From JANMES01 sp038229715 (lineage in GTDB: Bacteria; Planctomycetota; Phycisphaerae; Tepidisphaerales; Tepidisphaeraceae): DNA of 64,000 nt. Below, one piece after another: positions 60,160-64,000 of the stretch. The translations under genes were made by a program, and so were the position numbers. The stretch lies in NCBI GenBank assembly GCA_038229715.1, contig JBBROD010000010.1:10827-74826 (forward strand). The letters run 5' to 3'. The stretch's first letter is position 1, and each line of letters opens with the position of its first letter. Under the pieces are notes generated by a model that searched no databases, was not told the origin of the DNA, and worked only from the letters and a program-made list of their open reading frames with translations.

Positions 60160-60536
60160 CCGAGCATCCGCCACGACGCCCTTGCGCCACTCCTCTTAAA
60201 AAGCGGTAATCCGTGTGGCTTAGCGTGGCGTTGCTTGCCGAGGGGGCGCGACCCTTCATCGCCGTCGGAAAGGCAGATCACACGGGACCGGAGAAAAACC
60301 GATCAATAGTTTGCGTTTACAACTCCAAGTATAGTATATTTTTTAATTTTTCAGAAAATTTATAAACACTTTTATTTTAACAACTTAAGACTTTTACATT
60401 CCCATTTTTTCTATGTTAAGCCATCATAAAAACTAATAATTCAAGAAATTTTTATTGACATTTCAACTCGTTTGTGGCATTTTTTAGAGTGGCGTATGGC
60501 GTGGTGGAAAAGTCCAGCGTCATCGGAGGAGCGAAA
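60160..60536. other. intergenic region with AT-rich leader of the repeat protein gene
   Basis: No gene is seen. The last 200 bases are strongly AT-rich. A TTGACA (60455-60460) lies upstream of CATTTT at 17-base spacing (poor -10). TTCAAGAAA (60440) and TGGCATTTTTT (60475) occur in the same order as in the AT-rich tract near 56.7 kb. It most likely holds the promoter of the surface protein gene. Confidence 0.5.
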
Positions 60537-63500
60537 ATGACGAAGCGGGCTACGAAACTTGTTGCTTTTATCGGACTGGCGTGCGCCAACTCGGCGTCCG
60601 CGGTAACTTACTATATGGGATAACAACGGCAACACGGCAGGATTCGGCACTGCGTCCGGCACTTGGCTTGCGCCTACCCCCGGGCCGACACCCGGCTGGA
60701 CGACCAGCACGACCGGCGGCACGGTCCCAGGCAGCATCACGACCGCCACCACCGATACCACTAACTTCGGCAACGGAGGCACTGGCCTCGCCGCCGGCAC
60801 GATCACCGTTAGCGGCACCGTGGCTAGCGGCAACATGACCTTCGCCTCGGGTTCAGGTGCGATCACTCTGTCCGGCGGCACGATCACCGCGGCAGCATCA
60901 ACGACCATCCTTGTCAACAACTCCACCGATACGATTGATTCCGTCATCGCCGGCGGGGCAACCACCGTCGTGTTCGGCGGCGCGGCCACCAGCACCTTGG
61001 TCCTGACGGGTGCCAATACATTTACCGGCCAAGCGACGCTTGGCAGTGGTAACGTGAGTGGCTTCGTCCTGCAGGCGAATAACATTCAAAATGCGGGAAC
61101 CAACAGTTCGCTCGGTACGGGTGCAGTCAACTCCGTCATTTCAATCGGCAACGGTTCGTTCGCCGCCTCACTCGAATACAACGGTTCCAGCGCGGCATCC
61201 ACCAATCGCCAAGTCTCTCTTGGCTTGGGCTCAGGCGGGTCCGGTGGAGCCGGTCTCATCAACAACAACGCCAGCAGCGCCAATACCCTGACGTTTTCCA
61301 ACTCTACCTTTAATGCCCAAGTCGCTTCCAACACGAACACCCGAACCCTGACCCTTGGCGGGTCGAACATAGGTGATAATACCATTTCCGGAATCATCAG
61401 GAACAATACCGGCTCTAACCTTGCCGTAGCCCCTCGCCAAGACCGGTGCCGGCACCTGGGTGCTCGGCGGCGTGAACACCTATACCGGCAACACCACCAT
61501 CAGCGGTGGAACTCTGAAGTTGGCTACAGGGGGTTCGATCTCTGGCAGCAGAAGCATTGTCGATAACGCCACGTTGGAATACGCCTCCACCGGCTCACTG
61601 ACCGATGCACACAACATCACCGGCACTGGAGCCGTGGTGAAGAGCAATGCAGGCAGCCTCTCCCTCAGTGGCGCGACGAACGCCTATAGCGGAGCGACCA
61701 CCATCACCGGCGGCACGCTGACACTGAGCGGTTCGGGTACTCTCAACGCTTCCTCCGGCATCACCATCAACGGCAGTGGCGCGAAGTATGTGCATACCAG
61801 TAGCGTGGCTGGCACGACGGGCATCACGCTCACCCAAGGCACGCTCGACGGCACGGGCTCTGTGGGCGCGGTCACCGTCGCGGACCTGGTGGGTAACACG
61901 ATCGCCAACGGCAACGGCGCCTCGACCACTGCGTTAACCGTCGGTTCTCCCTCGCTTGGAGGCGACTCCGCTTTCAGCGTCCGCACCGCCGGTTCCGCGG
62001 GTGTCGTGATCACGGGCGCGCTCACCACCACCCCCGCCAACGGTACTGTCGTGGTCAATGCCACCAACGCATCCTGGGTTAACGGCACTACGTACAATCT
62101 GGTTACTTTCGGATCGGGTGGCGGCTTGCTCAGCGACTATACGCAAGGCACCATCGCCAACTTGTCTGCCCGTCAGTCCGCCGCGCTCGGACTCGCTGCT
62201 GGCGCAATCACGCTCGATATCACCGGCGACACCGTCACTTGGACCGGAGCCGCGAGTACCGCTTGGACGACGAATACCATCGGCAGCCCCTTCAATTGGC
62301 AAACGACGGTCGGGCTGGTCGACACGGAATACCTGACCGGCGATGACGTGAACTTCACGGACGCCGCCTCGGGAGCGGGCACTGTCACTGTGGATATTTC
62401 CACTGCCGATGTCGCTCCCGCCTCCGTCACCTTCAGCAACGCCACCCGCGATTACAACATCACCGGCTCCGGCGGTGAGATCTCGGGAACGACTGGCGTG
62501 ACCAAGAGCGGCGCGGCTAATACGACCATCAACACCAACAACACCTACAGCGGCATCACGACGGTCAATGGCGGCACGCTGGTCCTGTCGGGAAACAATT
62601 CCGGCAATGGTGCTTACACGGTCAATGGCGGCACGCTGCAATTGACCGGAGCCAACACCGGCACTGGGCTTACCACCATCAACTCGGGAACCGCGATTCT
62701 TTCCGGCGGGAATATCCGTATCTTGAGCGGAAACTCAGTGGTTCTTGGCGCCAGCGGCAAACTGGTCTTGGGTGACGGGTCGGGTACCAGCGACCAAACG
62801 CTCGCCTCCCTTACGGCAACCGCCGGTGGCAGCGTCGTCGGTGGCAACGCCGCGAACTCCGTGCTGACGCTGAGTTCCAGCAGCCCTGTGACGTATGCCG
62901 GTGCGCTCGGCGGTGCGGGGACGAACGAAAACAAACTGGCCCTCGCGAAGGCAGGGGCCGGCACTCTCACACTCAGCGCAGCGAGCACTTACACCGGCGG
63001 CACGACGGTCAGTGGCGGTATCGTTAACGCGAACAATAACAACGCCTTCGGCACAGGCGCGGTGAGCATCGGCAGTGCAGCCATTCGCATCAATGCCGCT
63101 GACGGTGTTAATATCGCCAACACAATCAATATCGGTGCCACAACCGGTGGTGTCACTGGCCGCGGCGTAATCGAATACGGCGGTGCGACTTCCGCGACCT
63201 ATAGCGGTCCCATCAACATCACCGGCTCGCCCTCGGCGGGCGGTACGTTCGCCTCGACCAGCACCGGCGTGCTGAATCTGACTGGCACTATCACGGCGAC
63301 GGTCAACGTGAACCAACGTTTGGGCATCGTTGTTTACAGCGGCGTGGGCAGCAGCTTCGCGGCGGGCATGAACCTGTCCGGAACCGCAAAGCTCGGTGCG
63401 GACAACGGCCTGGCGACCAACGCAGCCGTCATTATTGGTGCCTCCGTTGCCGGGACATTCGACCTGACCGGCTTTAATCAGACGTTCGTCAGCATCGCCA

Positions 63501-63898
63501 AGGGCGGCGCCGCAGCCACCATCACCAACAGCACCGCAGCTACCGCCTCAACTTTGACGACCACCGGCATAAGCATCTACTCAGGTCTGATTCAAAACGG
63601 CGCCGGCACGACGGCCATCACCGTTAATGGTGGCTCGCTCTCCTTGACCGGCAATACCAACTCCTACAGCGGTGCAACGACCGTCACGTCGGGCACCCTG
63701 CTGGCGAACAATACCACCGGCTCGGCAACCGGCACGAGCGCGGTCACCGTCAACGGCGGTACGCTCGGTGGATCGGGCATCATTTCCGGTGCTGTGACGG
63801 TGAACAGCGGCGCAATTCTGGCTCCAGGAAACAGCGTCGGAACGATCTCAACCGGAAACCTCAGGGCCACCGCATATGGATGGCATCTCAATTGCTAA
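60537..63898 (+). pseudogene. autotransporter-associated beta-strand repeat protein, frameshifted and 3'-truncated
   Basis: The ATG at 60537 has GGAGGAG 5 bases upstream and starts a signal peptide (KLVAFIGLACANSASA). After VTYY the frame breaks near 60615 (one extra base before TGG GAT AAC) and resumes in frame 60616 to about 61430 (DNNGNTAGFGTASGTW). It breaks again near 61427-61434, a C run before GCC AAG ACC GGT, and continues to 63898. The repeats have the classical form L-x-K-x-G-x-G-T-x-x-L-x-G-x-N-T-Y-T-G-x-T-x-I. Such proteins form long surface beta-helices. The end (GNSVGTISTGN) is cut by another element. Confidence 0.8.
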
Positions 63899-64000
63899 TC
63901 AGGCCCAGTAGGAAGTCGTGATCCCAGCCGGCGATCTTTCGTCTTCCCTTGATGCTCCGTCGCTTGCCCAGCTTGTCGCCGTTGATTTTGATCAGATTCA
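63888..64000 (-). CDS. C-terminal end of a gene entering from the right, probably a transposase
   Basis: The minus strand gives 36 residues, NLIKINGDKLGKRRSIKGRR and KIAGWDHDFLLGLISN, then a stop at 63888-63890, continuing beyond the window. The basic composition and position at the broken end of the repeat gene suggest a transposase tail, but I cannot name the family from 36 residues. The two frames overlap by 11 bases. Confidence 0.45.
   Translation of the reverse strand, partial: NLIKINGDKLGKRRSIKGRRKIAGWDHDFLLGLISN

Overview
The window is GC-rich (about 60% by eye) and gene-dense. It looks like a chromosome segment from a free-living planctomycete-type bacterium, most likely of the Phycisphaerae group. 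That placement is inference from gene content: a Tad pilus locus, autotransporter-associated beta-strand repeat protein, class I fumarase, many glycoside hydrolases, few strong ribosome sites on many genes, and palindromic intergenic repeats. No rRNA or taxonomic marker gene is present to prove it. There is one tRNA gene, tRNA-Arg(TCG).

Layout. From 0 to 13 kb, mostly on the minus strand, lie housekeeping and envelope genes: gamma carbonic anhydrase (cut by the left edge), an EamA exporter, a Gfo/Idh/MocA oxidoreductase, an outer-membrane phospholipase A, LemA, a helix-hairpin-helix protein, a GH10-like protein that has lost both catalytic glutamates, fumarase, DUF488, molybdate uptake genes modAB and metF. 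Between metF and lipB, on the plus strand, sits a probable stand-alone structured RNA with its own promoter and terminator. From 14 to 18 kb follow a vapBC pair translationally coupled to lipB, then glycogen branching enzyme and phosphoheptose isomerase. From 18.7 to 26.7 kb a tightly coupled minus-strand operon encodes a desaturase, an FAD oxidoreductase, DUF1365, Cfa synthase, DUF2878 and a DUF1295-methyltransferase fusion, with a cysteine desulfurase gene upstream. This looks like a membrane fatty-acid modification pathway.

From 26.8 to 37 kb on the plus strand come an MFS transporter and a Tad/Flp pilus operon (two near-identical pilins, prepilin peptidase, TadE, CpaB, CpaE, CpaF, TadB, TadC, TadG) without a secretin gene. 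From 37 to 46 kb is a nitrate assimilation locus: a divergent LysR regulator, a leaderless NrtA/NasS-type binding protein, a NarK-type transporter, nitrite reductase, an unusual Fe-S/FAD/NADPH electron-transfer protein and molybdopterin nitrate reductase. The molybdate importer at 11 to 12 kb would supply its cofactor. From 46 to 55.6 kb are a lipoprotein, a ResB-CcsA cytochrome c biogenesis fusion, a GH127 arabinofuranosidase, an rRNA methyltransferase and release factor 3.

The right end (55.6 to 64 kb) starts at tRNA-Arg and looks like a decayed accessory region. It holds a 48-bp perfect palindrome, an integrase N-terminal fragment, an IS3 transposase tail, a truncated pseudopilin, an agarase-like hydrolase, a GH29 fucosidase, and a large beta-strand repeat surface protein with two frameshifts whose 3' end is cut by a further mobile element.

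Repeats stand out. There are four kinds of palindrome built from short periodic units between genes, two copies of a small element sharing terminal inverted repeats at 18.1 and 52.7 kb, and several other long palindromes between genes.
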